Source: Actinomycetota bacterium (GTDB lineage Bacteria > Actinomycetota > Actinomycetes > Mycobacteriales > Mycobacteriaceae). From it: 64,000 bases of DNA. Positions 10,401 to 19,406 of this stretch are shown here, piece after piece. The DNA lies in the NCBI GenBank assembly GCA_018268465.1, contig JAFDWN010000030.1, positions 124,001 through 188,000 of the forward strand, given 5' to 3'. Position numbers and translations under genes: made by a program. Each line of letters begins with the position of its first letter. Within the stretch, counting starts at the first letter, position 1. Under the pieces are notes generated by a model. It was not told where the DNA came from. It ran no database searches and was given only the letters and a program-made list of their open reading frames with translations.

Positions 10401-11330
10401 TCAGACCCGGGCCGGTTCGCGCACCCGCGCGTCGAGCAGCGCGTAGCAGGCGTCGATGAGGATGTTGAGCAGGAAGATCGACACCGCGGTGAGCAGCACC
10501 GCGGCCTGCAGTACCGCGAAGTCGCGCTGCAGGATGGCGTCGATCATCAGTTTGCCGATGCCGGGCCAGCCGAAGATGGCCTCGACCACCACCGCACCGT
10601 TGATCAGCCCCACGGCCAGGTCACCGGCGACGGTCAGGGCGGGAGCGGCGGCGTTGCGCAGCGCGTGATGTGTCACGACACGGACGTCGCTGGCACCCTT
10701 GCTTCGTGCCAGCCGGACGTAGGGCGCCGACAACGCCGAGACCATGGCGCCTCTGACCACCTGGGTGAGCACGCCGAGCGGGCGGATCATCAGTGTGGCG
10801 ACCGGCAGGATCCACGACAGCACCCCCGCGTCTACTCCCGAGGTGGGCAGCACGCCGAGCAGCACCGAGAACACCCAGACTCCGGTGATGGCGAACCAGA
10901 AATCGGGGATGCTCGCCGCCGTCATGGACAGCAGGCTGGAGAACCGGTCGGCCAGCGAGTTGGGCCGGTACGCCGCCCAGCAGCCGATGACCACCGCTCC
11001 GACCACCGCGAGCAGCATGGTGGTGACGGCCAGTTGCAGCGTGGCCGGGAATGCGCGCAATGCCATCTCCGATGCCGACTCGCCGGTGCGCAGCGAGGTG
11101 CCGAAGTCCAGGTGCGCGACACCCGTGAAGTAGTCGGCCAACTGGGCCAGCAGCGGCCGGTCGAACCCGTGGGCGGCGGCGAACGCCTCGCGCTGCGCCT
11201 CGGTCGCCGATTCGGGCAGGTAGAGGTTGGTGGGATCACCGGTGAGCCGGGCGAGGAGGAAAACGCCGAGCAGGACGATGATCAAAGGCACTGCGCTGGT
11301 GTACATCCGGCGCCGGACGAATGAGAACAT
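10401..11330 (-). CDS. ABC transporter permease (DppB/OppB type)
   Basis: A 309-residue permease. The N-terminus has the family's first helix ending in RLTGDP, the linker GFDRPLLAQLADYFTG, and the EAA loop YVRLARSKGASDVRVVTHHALRN. Together with the DppC-type partner it forms the transmembrane pore of a solute importer. It starts 33 bp downstream of the binding-protein gene. Family members carry peptides, opines, nickel chelates or sugar oligomers, so the substrate is open; the operon context points to a sugar acid or a conjugate of one. Confidence 0.92.
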   Translation of the reverse strand: MFSFVRRRMYTSAVPLIIVLLGVFLLARLTGDPTNLYLPESATEAQREAFAAAHGFDRPLLAQLADYFTGVAHLDFGTSLRTGESASEMALRAFPATLQLAVTTMLLAVVGAVVIGCWAAYRPNSLADRFSSLLSMTAASIPDFWFAITGVWVFSVLLGVLPTSGVDAGVLSWILPVATLMIRPLGVLTQVVRGAMVSALSAPYVRLARSKGASDVRVVTHHALRNAAAPALTVAGDLAVGLINGAVVVEAIFGWPGIGKLMIDAILQRDFAVLQAAVLLTAVSIFLLNILIDACYALLDARVREPARV

Positions 11331-11363
11331 GGCGGTCGTGGTCTCCTAGGGGCGGGCGGTTGG

Positions 11364-12938
11364 TCAGGAATGGTCGGTGCGCGCGGCGGTGTCGCCTGCC
11401 ATCGACATCGCGGCCAGCCGCATTTCGTCTCCGGTGGCGGAGTTGAGCGTGTAATCGACCCGCGGCGATTTGCCGAGGATGCCCTTCATGTGGGCGATGT
11501 AGACCATCTGCATGATCTCCTGCGGTTCCTGGGCGAACAGCTCGGCAAAGGCATCCTGGCGCTGCTGCCCCGTCAGCGCTTCGGCCGCCCGGATCTTGTG
11601 ATCGAATTCCGGTGTTCCGTAAGCACTCTGGGGACCGTCGCTGAGCATGTACTGGTCCATGGTGAAAGCCGCGTCGCCGGCCTGGTTGCCGTGCTGGATC
11701 ATCAGCAGATACGGCCCGGCGTTCTGCGGGAACGGGCGCAGCTGGTACTGCAGTTGGCCTGCGGTGTCCATCATTTCGATCTTGACGTTGAGGCCGATGT
11801 CGCTGAGCTCGCTCTGGATCACTTCGATGGTTTCGCTGATTTTCGGGAACTGCGCGGTGCGGCCGATGAGGCGGATCTGGGTGTCCACCGGCACCCCGTC
11901 CGCCCTGGCTTCGGCGATCAGCGCTTTGGCCTTGTCGGGGTCGTACGGCCACAGCGCCAACTGGTCGTTGTATCCCACGACACCGGACGGAATGAGTTGC
12001 GACGCCGGTTCACCCAGGCCCCGGAACAGTGCGTTGACGATGCCGGTGCGGTTCACCGCGTAATTGATGGCCTGACGCACCCGCATGTCGTCGAGCGGCG
12101 GCTCGGCCGCCTGGAGGCGCAGCGCGGTGGTCTCGTTGTTCTGGAACGGAACGCCGAGCTCGCCCGCGCCGTCCTCGGGGCCCAGCGACGTGGCGATGTC
12201 GGTCTCGTCGTTGGTGATCATCGCCGCGCGGACGCTGCCCTCGCTGCGCCACTGGTATTCGGCCCGCGCGAATGCCGGTTTGGCGCCCCAGTAGGCGTCG
12301 TTCCGGTGCAGCACGAGCTTCTGACCGTATTCCCAGTCCTCGATGGCGTAGGGGCCGGTGCCGATCGGTTCCCGCACCTTCTCGGTCGTGCTGGTCGTCC
12401 TCGGTACCATCTCGATGAACGAGAGACGCAGCGGCAGAATCGGATCCGGATTCGTGGTGCCGACGACGACGGTGTGTTCACCGGGGGTGTGCAGGGTCAG
12501 CTTCTCGTCGCCGAATACGTATCCGTCGACGTTGCACTGCAGATCGGAGTTGACCGCCCGATCGATCGAGAACGCCGCGTCTGCCGCCGTGAAGGGCGCT
12601 CCGTCGGAGAAGGTGACCCCGTCGCGAATGTCGAACGTCCACTCGGTGGGCGCGGTCTGGCGCCACCCGGTCGCCAGTAGCGGCTGCAGGTCGCCGGTGT
12701 CCGGATCGCGTTCGATGAGCGGTTCGGTGATGTTGGAGCGCACGACGATCCCGGTGGAGGTCAACGAGCTCTCGCACGGCTCGAGGGTGGGTGGCTCCTG
12801 CGCGAGAACGATGCGCAGCGTGTCGGGGTCATAGCCGCCGTGACCCGAGTTGGCGACCGTGCAGCCGGTAGCGGTCACACATGTCGCGGACAGCGCCAGC
12901 GCTATCGCCCGGAGCAGGTGCGGTCGTGGCTGGCTCAT
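11364..12938 (-). CDS. Extracellular substrate-binding lipoprotein of the ABC importer (SBP family 5)
   Basis: A 524-residue solute-binding protein, first gene of the operon. I chose ATG 12938 with GGAGGAA 6-12 bp upstream; the open frame to 13010 runs through the operator region. The N-terminal hydrophobic segment ends at a possible lipobox with Cys26 (VTATGC), which is weaker than consensus. SBP_bac_5 features follow: LRIVLAQEPPTLEP, ITEPLIERDPDTGDLQPLLATGW, and the conserved MRVRQAINYAVNR. It should capture the substrate outside the membrane and hand it to DppB/DppC. Substrate specificity is unknown. Confidence 0.92.
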   Translation of the reverse strand: MSQPRPHLLRAIALALSATCVTATGCTVANSGHGGYDPDTLRIVLAQEPPTLEPCESSLTSTGIVVRSNITEPLIERDPDTGDLQPLLATGWRQTAPTEWTFDIRDGVTFSDGAPFTAADAAFSIDRAVNSDLQCNVDGYVFGDEKLTLHTPGEHTVVVGTTNPDPILPLRLSFIEMVPRTTSTTEKVREPIGTGPYAIEDWEYGQKLVLHRNDAYWGAKPAFARAEYQWRSEGSVRAAMITNDETDIATSLGPEDGAGELGVPFQNNETTALRLQAAEPPLDDMRVRQAINYAVNRTGIVNALFRGLGEPASQLIPSGVVGYNDQLALWPYDPDKAKALIAEARADGVPVDTQIRLIGRTAQFPKISETIEVIQSELSDIGLNVKIEMMDTAGQLQYQLRPFPQNAGPYLLMIQHGNQAGDAAFTMDQYMLSDGPQSAYGTPEFDHKIRAAEALTGQQRQDAFAELFAQEPQEIMQMVYIAHMKGILGKSPRVDYTLNSATGDEMRLAAMSMAGDTAARTDHS

Positions 12939-12971
12939 GCTGGTTCCTCCAGAACAGAAGGGCGGTGTGAT

Positions 12972-12985
12972 GTCCACATATGTGG
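12972..12985. promoter_or_regulatory. Perfect 14-bp palindrome in front of the importer operon
   Basis: TCCACATATGTGGA reads identically on both strands and lies 34-47 bp upstream of the start codon at 12938. Its size and position fit an IclR operator, and an iclR gene sits inside the operon it precedes. The assignment to that regulator is inference. Confidence 0.55.
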
Positions 12986-13015
12986 ATACCGTTTGTGATC
13001 GCAGACACACGGTAT
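12986..13015. promoter_or_regulatory. Second dyad, 11-bp arms with 8-bp spacer, abutting the first palindrome
   Basis: ATACCGTTTGT (12986-12996) and ACACACGGTAT (13005-13015) are inverted copies with one mismatch. The element directly adjoins the 14-bp palindrome, so two different symmetric sites occupy 44 continuous bases. It could be a second regulator site or the binding region of a larger complex. Confidence 0.5.
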
Positions 13016-13246
13016 GAGCGGTGGAAAAGAACCGTCAACCCCGGGGAATCGCCACAATTCGCATGTTTTGTGCCGTTCAGGCGCGATGGCAGGATGGGAA
13101 GGAATGCACTAATATCGCTCCGACCAGCACGTTTGCGATTCCCTCCCCCGACTTTGCGATGTCGTTCGCGCCGATCTCGCGTACTTATTCGCTTTCAGTA
13201 TCAGACGATGCTATTTCCGTGTTGGACAGGTATCTGCCGCGCCGCA
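13016..13246. other. Divergent intergenic region between the importer operon and the dehydrogenase gene
   Basis: About 230 bp, less GC-rich than its neighbours, with no credible coding sequence. It must hold the promoters of the minus-strand importer operon and, at its right end, of the plus-strand dehydrogenase. I see no further repeats beyond the two dyads to its left. Confidence 0.5.
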
Positions 13247-13252
13247 TAACGT
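13247..13252 (+). promoter_or_regulatory. TAACGT -10 element for a leaderless start
   Basis: TAACGT fits the mycobacterial TANNNT -10 pattern and is followed by 7 bp and then the ATG at 13260. No ribosome binding site precedes that ATG, so a leaderless transcript is the simplest reading. Confidence 0.45.
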
Positions 13253-13259
13253 GCCCTCT

Positions 13260-14237
13260 ATGACCACCGATGTGACTACCGCGCCCCGCGTCCTTCAGGT
13301 GGGTCCGCTCAAACCCTCGCTGACCGAAACCCTGCAAAGGGACTACGCCGCACTCGTGCTGCCGGATGACCCGGCCGAACGCGGCCGCGTCCTCGCCGAG
13401 GCCGCCGGATCGGTGACCGTCGCCGTGACGTCCGGACGGACCGGGGTGGACGCGGCACTCATCACCGCCCTGCCCCATCTGCGGGCGATCGTGCACTTCG
13501 GCGTCGGCTACGACACCACCGACATCGAGGCGGCCGCCGCCCGCGGCATCTCCGTCAGCAACACCCCCGACGTGCTGACGGACTGCGTGGCCGACACCGC
13601 CGTCGGGTTGATGATCGACACGTTGCGCCAGTTCCCCGCAGCAGACCGATACGTGCGGGCCGGGCGGTGGCCCACCGCGGGTGACTATCCGCTCACCCGG
13701 CAAGTGAGCGGGTCCCGCGTCGGCATCGTGGGCCTGGGGCGCATCGGCGGTGCGATCGCGACACGTCTCACGGCGTTCGGGTGCCCGATCTCGTATCACA
13801 ACCGCAGACCTGTGCCGGATTCGTCGTTCACCTATGTCGGCTCGGTGGTCGACCTGGCACGGGCCGTCGATGTCCTGATCGTGGCGGCCTCCGGTGGCAG
13901 TGCCACCCGCAACCTCGTCGACGCCGAGGTGCTCGCGGCACTGGGGCCCGAGGGTTACCTGGTCAACGTCGCCCGCGGCAGCGTGGTGGACGAGGTTGCA
14001 CTGGTCGACGCATTGACGGACGGTCGTCTGGCCGGCGCGGGCCTCGACGTGTTCACCGACGAGCCGCATGTCCCGCGGGCCCTGCTGGATCTCGACTCCG
14101 TGGTGGTGTTGCCGCACGTGGCCAGTGGCACGGTGCAGACCCGTGCCGCCATGGAAGCCCTCACGCTGCGCAATCTGGACAGTTTCCTGGCCACGGGTGC
14201 GCTGGTGACCCCGGTGCCGATGCCCGCGTCCGTGTAG
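13260..14237 (+). CDS. D-isomer specific 2-hydroxyacid dehydrogenase (hydroxypyruvate/glyoxylate reductase type)
   Basis: A 325-residue NAD(P)-dependent dehydrogenase. The complete catalytic set is visible: Rossmann VGIVGLGRIGGAIA, Arg in VNVARGSVVDE, Glu in GLDVFTDEP and His in VLPHVASGT. The N-terminal catalytic half has HFGVGYDTTDIEAA, typical of glyoxylate/hydroxypyruvate reductases. I place the start at ATG 13260 as leaderless; GTG 13251 in frame is the alternative. It is divergent from the importer operon and probably shares its control. It would reduce a 2-oxoacid such as hydroxypyruvate; the substrate is inferred from family resemblance. Confidence 0.85.
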   Translation: MTTDVTTAPRVLQVGPLKPSLTETLQRDYAALVLPDDPAERGRVLAEAAGSVTVAVTSGRTGVDAALITALPHLRAIVHFGVGYDTTDIEAAAARGISVSNTPDVLTDCVADTAVGLMIDTLRQFPAADRYVRAGRWPTAGDYPLTRQVSGSRVGIVGLGRIGGAIATRLTAFGCPISYHNRRPVPDSSFTYVGSVVDLARAVDVLIVAASGGSATRNLVDAEVLAALGPEGYLVNVARGSVVDEVALVDALTDGRLAGAGLDVFTDEPHVPRALLDLDSVVVLPHVASGTVQTRAAMEALTLRNLDSFLATGALVTPVPMPASV

Positions 14238-14243
14238 TGCGGC

Positions 14244-14414
14244 TCACCGCACGTTGCAGCCGCTGCCCATGTTGTGGCAGTGGGCGCCGGAGCCACATCC
14301 CGGGCAGTGGCAACCGCAGGCGATCTTTGCCTGCGGGCGCGGCCCTGCGGGCGGGGGCGGATAGTAGATGTCGCGGTCAGGTCGATCGCGGTCTGGACGG
14401 TCGCGTCGTGGCAT
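14244..14414 (-). CDS. 56-residue Cys/His-rich protein, metallothionein-like
   Basis: A short frame with a good start: ATG 14414 preceded by AGGGAG at a spacing of 8. The first half is charged and proline-rich (RDRPDRDRPDRD, then YYPPPPAGP). The second half is metal-binding in character: CGCHCPGCGSGAHCH and one more Cys near the end, giving six Cys and three His between residues 33 and 53. It ends 6 bp from the dehydrogenase stop on the other strand. The composition suggests a small cytoplasmic Cu/Zn-binding protein, but it does not resemble M. tuberculosis MymT in sequence as I remember it. I infer function from composition only; codon periodicity in so short a frame is weak evidence. Confidence 0.55.
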   Translation of the reverse strand: MPRRDRPDRDRPDRDIYYPPPPAGPRPQAKIACGCHCPGCGSGAHCHNMGSGCNVR

Positions 14415-14530
14415 GGCAACTCTCCCTGGATATCTCGCAGCAACGCAGTTGGAACGGGGTCGTCACTCCGCCTCAGCTGAAGACCATCCGAGCGTATCCC
14501 CGCGAAACCGCCAAGGCCGCGGTTCGGCGC

Positions 14531-15457
14531 TTATCCCGCGACCTCCTCGACGAGGTCGTCGGTGGTCCACTCGCGGGTGGGCAGCACATCGCGCAGCAGC
14601 CGCAGCAGCGCCGGGTTGGTGCTGTCCCCGCGCCACACCGCGTCGAGTTCCACCGGCCGTTCGCGAAAGGCACCGATGGTGCGGAACACCACACCCTCGG
14701 GATGCACGGTCGCCGCCGACGCCGGTACGAGCGCGATGCCGATCCCCGAACGCACCAGGACCAGCATGGTGTGCACCTGGGTGACGTGCTGGACATAGCG
14801 CGGTGTGGCGCCGGCAATGGTGAAAGTGCTGATCAGCAGCTCGTGGAAGTACCGGGCTTCGACGGGTGAGTACATCACGACGTCCTGGTCGTCGAGGTCG
14901 GTCAGCGTGAGCTGACGGCCCAGTCCGGCCAGTGGGTGGTCCACCGGAACCGCGGCGATCAACTGTTCGTGCAACAGCGGCCTGGAGACCAGTCCCGGTC
15001 GCTTGAGCGGAGGCCGCGCCATACCCAGGTCGAGCTCACCGGTCGTCAGGCCGTCGATCTGCGCCGCGGTCACCATCTCACGGAGTTCGATCGTCACGTC
15101 GGGCAGCCGCTCGCGCGCCCGGTCGAGCAGCCGGGGCAGCACCGCGTGTGCCGATGCGGCGGTGAACCCGATGACGACGGTTCCCAGTTCGCCCGCGGGA
15201 ACCCGTTTGACCGTCTGCGCGGCGCCCTCCGCCAACTGCAGGATCCGGCGCGCATCGGGCAGGAACGCCACCCCGGCCGGTGTCAGGGTCACCGAGCGGG
15301 TGGTGCGGTCGATGAGGTGCACACCCAGTTCGTTTTCCAACTGCTGGATCTGCCGCGACAGCGGCGGCTGCGTCATGTGCAACCGCTCGGCGGCCCGTCC
15401 GAAGTGCAGTTCCTCGGCCACGGCGATGAAGCACGACAGGCGCGCCAACGAAAACAC
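14531..15457 (-). CDS. LysR-family transcriptional regulator of the aldarate operon
   Basis: A 308-residue LysR regulator. The N-terminal helix-turn-helix is textbook (FIAVAEELHFGRAAERLHMT, QPPLSRQIQQLENELGVHL), followed by a two-lobe effector domain. I chose GTG 15457 because AAGGAG lies 7 bp upstream and the length matches the family norm; a longer frame to 15496 adds residues with no signal. It is divergent from nothing but lies just downstream of the dehydratase gene on the same strand. The palindrome ATGCA-N5-TGCAT covers its own ribosome binding site and recurs in the promoter of the operon upstream, which points to autoregulation plus pathway control. Confidence 0.9.
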   Translation of the reverse strand: MFSLARLSCFIAVAEELHFGRAAERLHMTQPPLSRQIQQLENELGVHLIDRTTRSVTLTPAGVAFLPDARRILQLAEGAAQTVKRVPAGELGTVVIGFTAASAHAVLPRLLDRARERLPDVTIELREMVTAAQIDGLTTGELDLGMARPPLKRPGLVSRPLLHEQLIAAVPVDHPLAGLGRQLTLTDLDDQDVVMYSPVEARYFHELLISTFTIAGATPRYVQHVTQVHTMLVLVRSGIGIALVPASAATVHPEGVVFRTIGAFRERPVELDAVWRGDSTNPALLRLLRDVLPTREWTTDDLVEEVAG

Positions 15458-15459
15458 CG

Positions 15460-15474
15460 ATGCACTCCTTGCAT
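15460..15474. promoter_or_regulatory. LysR-type box at the regulator's own start
   Basis: ATGCA-CTCCT-TGCAT is a perfect 5-5-5 palindrome containing T-N11-A, the general LysR box. The central bases are the complement of the lysR ribosome binding site, so bound protein would cover the start region. Confidence 0.55.
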
Positions 15475-15514
15475 CATCGAGCGCGGTACAGCCCACGATG
15501 GTGCATGAGTGTAG

Positions 15515-16783
15515 CTACCAGCGCGGGCTCAGCGCCTCGTATTCGGGACGGATGCTTTTCATGTAGCCGGTGTCGTCGCGGGCGCGGATGCCGCAGTGCA
15601 GGTACTGCTCGTGCAGTGCGGCGAGGGCGTCGTCGTCGATCTCGACACCCAGCCCCGGAGTGGTCGGCACGGCCACGGCTCCGTCACGAATCTGCAGAAC
15701 ACCCCCCGCGACGACGTCTTCGGTCTTCCAGGGCCAGTGGGTGTCACACGCGTAGGTCAGATTCGGCGTGGCGGCGGCCAGGTGCACCATGGCGGCCAGG
15801 CTGATGCCCAGGTGGGAGTTGGAGTGCATCGACAGGCCGAGTCCGAACGTGTCGCAGATGCCGGCCAGCAGCCGGGACCGTTGCAGCCCGCCCCAGTAGT
15901 GGTGATCGGAGAGAACCACTCTCACCGCATCCGCGGCCACGGCCGGGGCCAGGTGTTCGAAGGCCACCACACACATGTTGGTGGCCAGGGGCATGGGTGC
16001 CTGTCGAGCGACTTCCGCCATACCCTCGATGCCGGGGGTCGGGTCCTCGAGGTATTCCAGGATGCCCGCCAGGCCCGAGGCCACCTTGATCGACGTCTGC
16101 GGGGTCCACGCCGCATTGGGGTCCAGACGCAGGGGGTGCTGGGGGAACGCCTCGCGCAACGCCTCGATCGCGGCCATCTCCTCCTCCGGGGGGAACACCC
16201 CGCCCTTGAGTTTAATTGCGGTGAAACCGTTTTCACTGACCATCCGGCGGGCCTGCGCAACGATGCCGGCGGGGTCGAGTGCCTCACCCCAGCAATCCGG
16301 TTGCGCGCCGGGATGGGCCGCCCACTTGTAGAAGAGATAGGCGCTGAAGGGTACGGCGTCCCTGACCGCACCGCCGAGCAGATCCGACACGGGCCGGCCG
16401 GTCGCGTGACCCTGGATGTCCAGACAGGCCACCTCGAACGGGGAGAACACCCGGTCGACAACGCTGGCCGAGGTGATCATCCCGGCCAGCCCGGAGCCGT
16501 CCCCGCTCCGGTCACCGCCGAGACGGTCGACGATTGCGGCACGAATCGTGTTGAGCGCAAACACATCCAGACCGACGATGGCATCTGCGGCGGCGCGCAA
16601 CCGGTCGAGATGGACATCGTCGGCGTAGGTCTCCCCCAGCCCGACCAGTCCGGCATCGGTGTCGAGTTGCACGATGGCGCGCAACGCGTAGGGCTGGTGA
16701 ACGCCGACGGTGTTCAGTAGGGGCGGGTCGGCGAAGGCGACGGGTGTGATGCGGGCGCCGGCGATCCGGATGCGCGCGGCCAT
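15515..16783 (-). CDS. Glucarate dehydratase-related enolase-superfamily dehydratase
   Basis: A 422-residue acid-sugar dehydratase. The KxK bases are in AIKLKGGVFPP (Lys191, Lys193), metal ligands in RLDPNAAW and LEYLEDP, and the second base His320 is in SMHSNSHLGIS. It differs clearly from the gudD at 4446 (N-terminus NTVGVHQPYALRAIVQL), so it is a separate subgroup and may accept another aldarate such as galactarate. ATG 16783 overlaps the kdgD stop (TGATG). With KdgD and the aldehyde dehydrogenase upstream it completes a route from an aldarate to 2-oxoglutarate. Confidence 0.88.
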   Translation of the reverse strand: MAARIRIAGARITPVAFADPPLLNTVGVHQPYALRAIVQLDTDAGLVGLGETYADDVHLDRLRAAADAIVGLDVFALNTIRAAIVDRLGGDRSGDGSGLAGMITSASVVDRVFSPFEVACLDIQGHATGRPVSDLLGGAVRDAVPFSAYLFYKWAAHPGAQPDCWGEALDPAGIVAQARRMVSENGFTAIKLKGGVFPPEEEMAAIEALREAFPQHPLRLDPNAAWTPQTSIKVASGLAGILEYLEDPTPGIEGMAEVARQAPMPLATNMCVVAFEHLAPAVAADAVRVVLSDHHYWGGLQRSRLLAGICDTFGLGLSMHSNSHLGISLAAMVHLAAATPNLTYACDTHWPWKTEDVVAGGVLQIRDGAVAVPTTPGLGVEIDDDALAALHEQYLHCGIRARDDTGYMKSIRPEYEALSPRW

Positions 16784-17718
16784 CAGTGCACCGCCTCGAC
16801 CGCCAGTTCGTCGGCGATGACCGCGCGCCCCGCCTTGACGATCGCGGCGAGCCTGGCGAGGTCCTGCTCGAACGGCATCACCAGCGGCGGCCGCACGGGA
16901 CCCGCATCGATGCCCTCGGCTGTCACACCCGCTTTGATCAGCGACACGGCATACCCGGGCACGGTGTCGCGCAACCGCACCAGCGGATGGAAGAACTCCC
17001 GCAGCAGTGCCGCGACCACCGCATCGTCGTCGCATTCCAGCGCGCGATAGAACGCCAGGGCGATTTCGGGGGCGAAGGCGAATGTGGCCGACGAGTACAG
17101 GGTGACCCCGATCGCGCGATAAGCCTGTTGGGACACTTCGGCGGTGGGCAGCCCGTTGAAGAACTGGAACGGCTTGCCCTCGTGCGCGAGCTCATCGGTC
17201 ACCGCGCGGACGATCCGGGCCACCCGGTCGATGTCGCCGGTCCCGTCCTTGAACCCGACGACATTGGGGATGCGTGCCACATCCACCGCGGACGCCTCGG
17301 TGAACCGGGCATTGGCGCGGTTGTAGACGATCACCGGCAGCGACGTCGCCCCGGCGACGGCCCGGGTGTAGGCGATCAGTCCTTCCTGGGGCATCCCCAC
17401 GAGGTAGGGCGGCAACATCAGCAGGCCGTCCGCGCCGGCGGCCTCGGCCGCCGCGGCGAAGATCGTGGCCTGCGCCACCGCACCGCCCGCGCCGGCGTAG
17501 ACCGGCACCCGCCCGCCCACCACGTCGACGGCGGTGCGCACGATCCGCGTGAACTCGCCGGGTTCCAGGGCATGGAATTCGCCGGTGCCACAGGCGATGA
17601 AGACACCGCCCGGGCCGGCGTCGACGCCCTTGGCGACGTGTTCGGCGAGCCGGTCGAGGTCGACCCCGCCCGCCGCGGTGAACGGGGTGACGGGGAAGAA
17701 CAGAACGCCGTCGAGCAT
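16783..17718 (-). CDS. kdgD: 5-dehydro-4-deoxyglucarate dehydratase
   Basis: A 311-residue (beta/alpha)8 aldolase-class enzyme of the DHDPS superfamily. It removes water and CO2 from 5-dehydro-4-deoxyglucarate to give 2,5-dioxopentanoate. The KdgD signature CGTGEFHALEPGEF and the Schiff-base Lys157 in GFKDGTGD separate it from DapA and NanA. ATG 17718 has AAGGAG upstream. It sits between the semialdehyde dehydrogenase and the dehydratase, in pathway order reversed. Confidence 0.94.
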   Translation of the reverse strand: MLDGVLFFPVTPFTAAGGVDLDRLAEHVAKGVDAGPGGVFIACGTGEFHALEPGEFTRIVRTAVDVVGGRVPVYAGAGGAVAQATIFAAAAEAAGADGLLMLPPYLVGMPQEGLIAYTRAVAGATSLPVIVYNRANARFTEASAVDVARIPNVVGFKDGTGDIDRVARIVRAVTDELAHEGKPFQFFNGLPTAEVSQQAYRAIGVTLYSSATFAFAPEIALAFYRALECDDDAVVAALLREFFHPLVRLRDTVPGYAVSLIKAGVTAEGIDAGPVRPPLVMPFEQDLARLAAIVKAGRAVIADELAVEAVH

Positions 17719-17744
17719 GGTGGGCTCCTTGGGTTGTGAAGTGG

Positions 17745-19358
17745 TCAGTCCTGGGTCAGGCGGCCGTCGACACGGCGCCACAGGTGGTCGGGATTTCCGT
17801 CGGCGACGGCGCTGGGTAAGAGCGACGCCGGGACGTCCTGGTAGGCCACCGGCCGCAGGAAACGTTCGATCGCCCGCGCCCCCACCGAGGTGGTGCGCGG
17901 ATCCGACGTCGCGGGGAACGGTCCGCCGTGCACCATCGCATGGCCGACTTCGACTCCGGTCGGCCACCCGTTGAACAGAATGCGCCCGGCCTTGAGTTCG
18001 AGCACCGGCATCAGTCGGGCGGCCTCGTCGAGGTCGGCTTCGGCGGCGTGCACGGTGGCGGTCAGCTGGCCTTCGAGCCGGGCGGCGACGGCCAGCATCT
18101 CGTCGGTGTCCGCGCAGCGGATCACCAGGCTCGACGCTCCGAACACCTCGGACTGCAGCAGTTCGGAGGTGGTGAAGCTGGCGGCGTCGGTGCTGAAGAG
18201 GGCGGCGGGACAACTGGTGACGCCGTCGCCGGCGGCGCCGCGCGCCACCAGCTGTGCGGCGCCGGAGAGTGCGTCCACACCGTGTGCGTAAGCCGCGGCG
18301 ATGTTCGAGGTGAGCATGGGTGCGGCGGCGGTCGCTTCCATCGCGCGGCACGCCGCGGCGACGAAGGCGTCCAATTCGGGGCCGTCGACGGCGATCACGA
18401 GGCCGGGGTTGGTGCAGAACTGCCCCGATCCCATGGTGAGGGACGCGACGAAAGCCGTGCCGAGCTCATTCGCCTGCGCGGTGAGCATGCCGCCCAGCAG
18501 GAATACGGGGTTGACCGAGCTCATCTCGGCGTAGACGGGGATGGGCTCGGGGCGCGCCGCCGCCGCGGCGACCAGAGCCGTTCCGCCCGAACGGGATCCG
18601 GTGAAACCGACCGCTTTGATCCGCGGATCGGTGACCAGCGCGGTCCCGAGCACCCGTCCGGAGCCGAACAACAGCGAAAACGTCCCCGCGGGCAGTCCCG
18701 TCTGGGCGACCGCGTCGGTGATCGCGCGGCCGACGAATTCGGATGTCCCCGGGTGGGCGTCGTGGGCCTTCACCACGACCGGACAGCCCGCGGCCAGCGC
18801 CGAGGCGGTGTCGCCTCCGGCCACCGAGAAGGCGAGTGGAAAGTTACTGGCGCCGAATACCGCCACCGGACCGAGCGGAATCGACCGCTGCCGGATATCG
18901 GCCCGCGGCAACGGCTTTCGGTCGGGTTGCGCAGGGTCGATACGTGCCTCGTGCCAGCCGCCGTCGCGCAGCACCGCGGCGAACATGCGCAGCTGGCCGG
19001 TGGTGCGTCCCACCTCACCGGTGATCCGCCCCTCCGGCAGCCCGGTTTCGGCGACGGCACGGCGCACCAAGGGCCCCGCAATCGCCTCGATGTTGACCGC
19101 GATCGCTTCCAGGAACCGTGCCCGCAATTCGGATGTCGTGGTCCGGTACGCATCGAAGGCCTCGGCAGCCGCCGCGCATGCGGCGTCGACGTGGGACACG
19201 TCGCCGTGCCGATAGGCCGGTTCGAGCGTGGCGCCGCTGGCCGGATCTACGCCCCGCACCTCGGGACCCGTTGCCGCGACCGGCGTTCCGGCGATGATCA
19301 GCTGTCCGGTCAGGCCAGTGGTATCGGTGTCGCACGTGGTCGCAGTCACGGAGTTCAC
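17745..19358 (-). CDS. 2,5-dioxovalerate (alpha-ketoglutarate semialdehyde) dehydrogenase
   Basis: A 537-residue aldehyde dehydrogenase, first gene of the operon. The catalytic Cys315 is in [11 protein letters not shown], the nucleotide region in [17 protein letters not shown], and GFTGSRSGG is the glycine motif. The GQFCTNPGL form and the length are typical of KGSADH of the glucarate pathway, which oxidises the KdgD product to 2-oxoglutarate. I use GTG 19358, the first start in the frame; GTG 19349 is possible. No ribosome binding site is visible, so it may be leaderless. A LysR box lies about 50 bp upstream. Confidence 0.9.
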   Translation of the reverse strand: MNSVTATTCDTDTTGLTGQLIIAGTPVAATGPEVRGVDPASGATLEPAYRHGDVSHVDAACAAAAEAFDAYRTTTSELRARFLEAIAVNIEAIAGPLVRRAVAETGLPEGRITGEVGRTTGQLRMFAAVLRDGGWHEARIDPAQPDRKPLPRADIRQRSIPLGPVAVFGASNFPLAFSVAGGDTASALAAGCPVVVKAHDAHPGTSEFVGRAITDAVAQTGLPAGTFSLLFGSGRVLGTALVTDPRIKAVGFTGSRSGGTALVAAAAARPEPIPVYAEMSSVNPVFLLGGMLTAQANELGTAFVASLTMGSGQFCTNPGLVIAVDGPELDAFVAAACRAMEATAAAPMLTSNIAAAYAHGVDALSGAAQLVARGAAGDGVTSCPAALFSTDAASFTTSELLQSEVFGASSLVIRCADTDEMLAVAARLEGQLTATVHAAEADLDEAARLMPVLELKAGRILFNGWPTGVEVGHAMVHGGPFPATSDPRTTSVGARAIERFLRPVAYQDVPASLLPSAVADGNPDHLWRRVDGRLTQD

Positions 19359-19406
19359 GCTAGGTGGGACATCAATTCCTGTCCAAGACCATTTCGGGCG
19401 TTATTG

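Noticed and set aside
9720..11324. Plus-strand 534-codon frame across the two permease genes
   Set aside because: Antisense to two well-supported permeases; product is Gly/Asp/Arg/His repeats without motifs.
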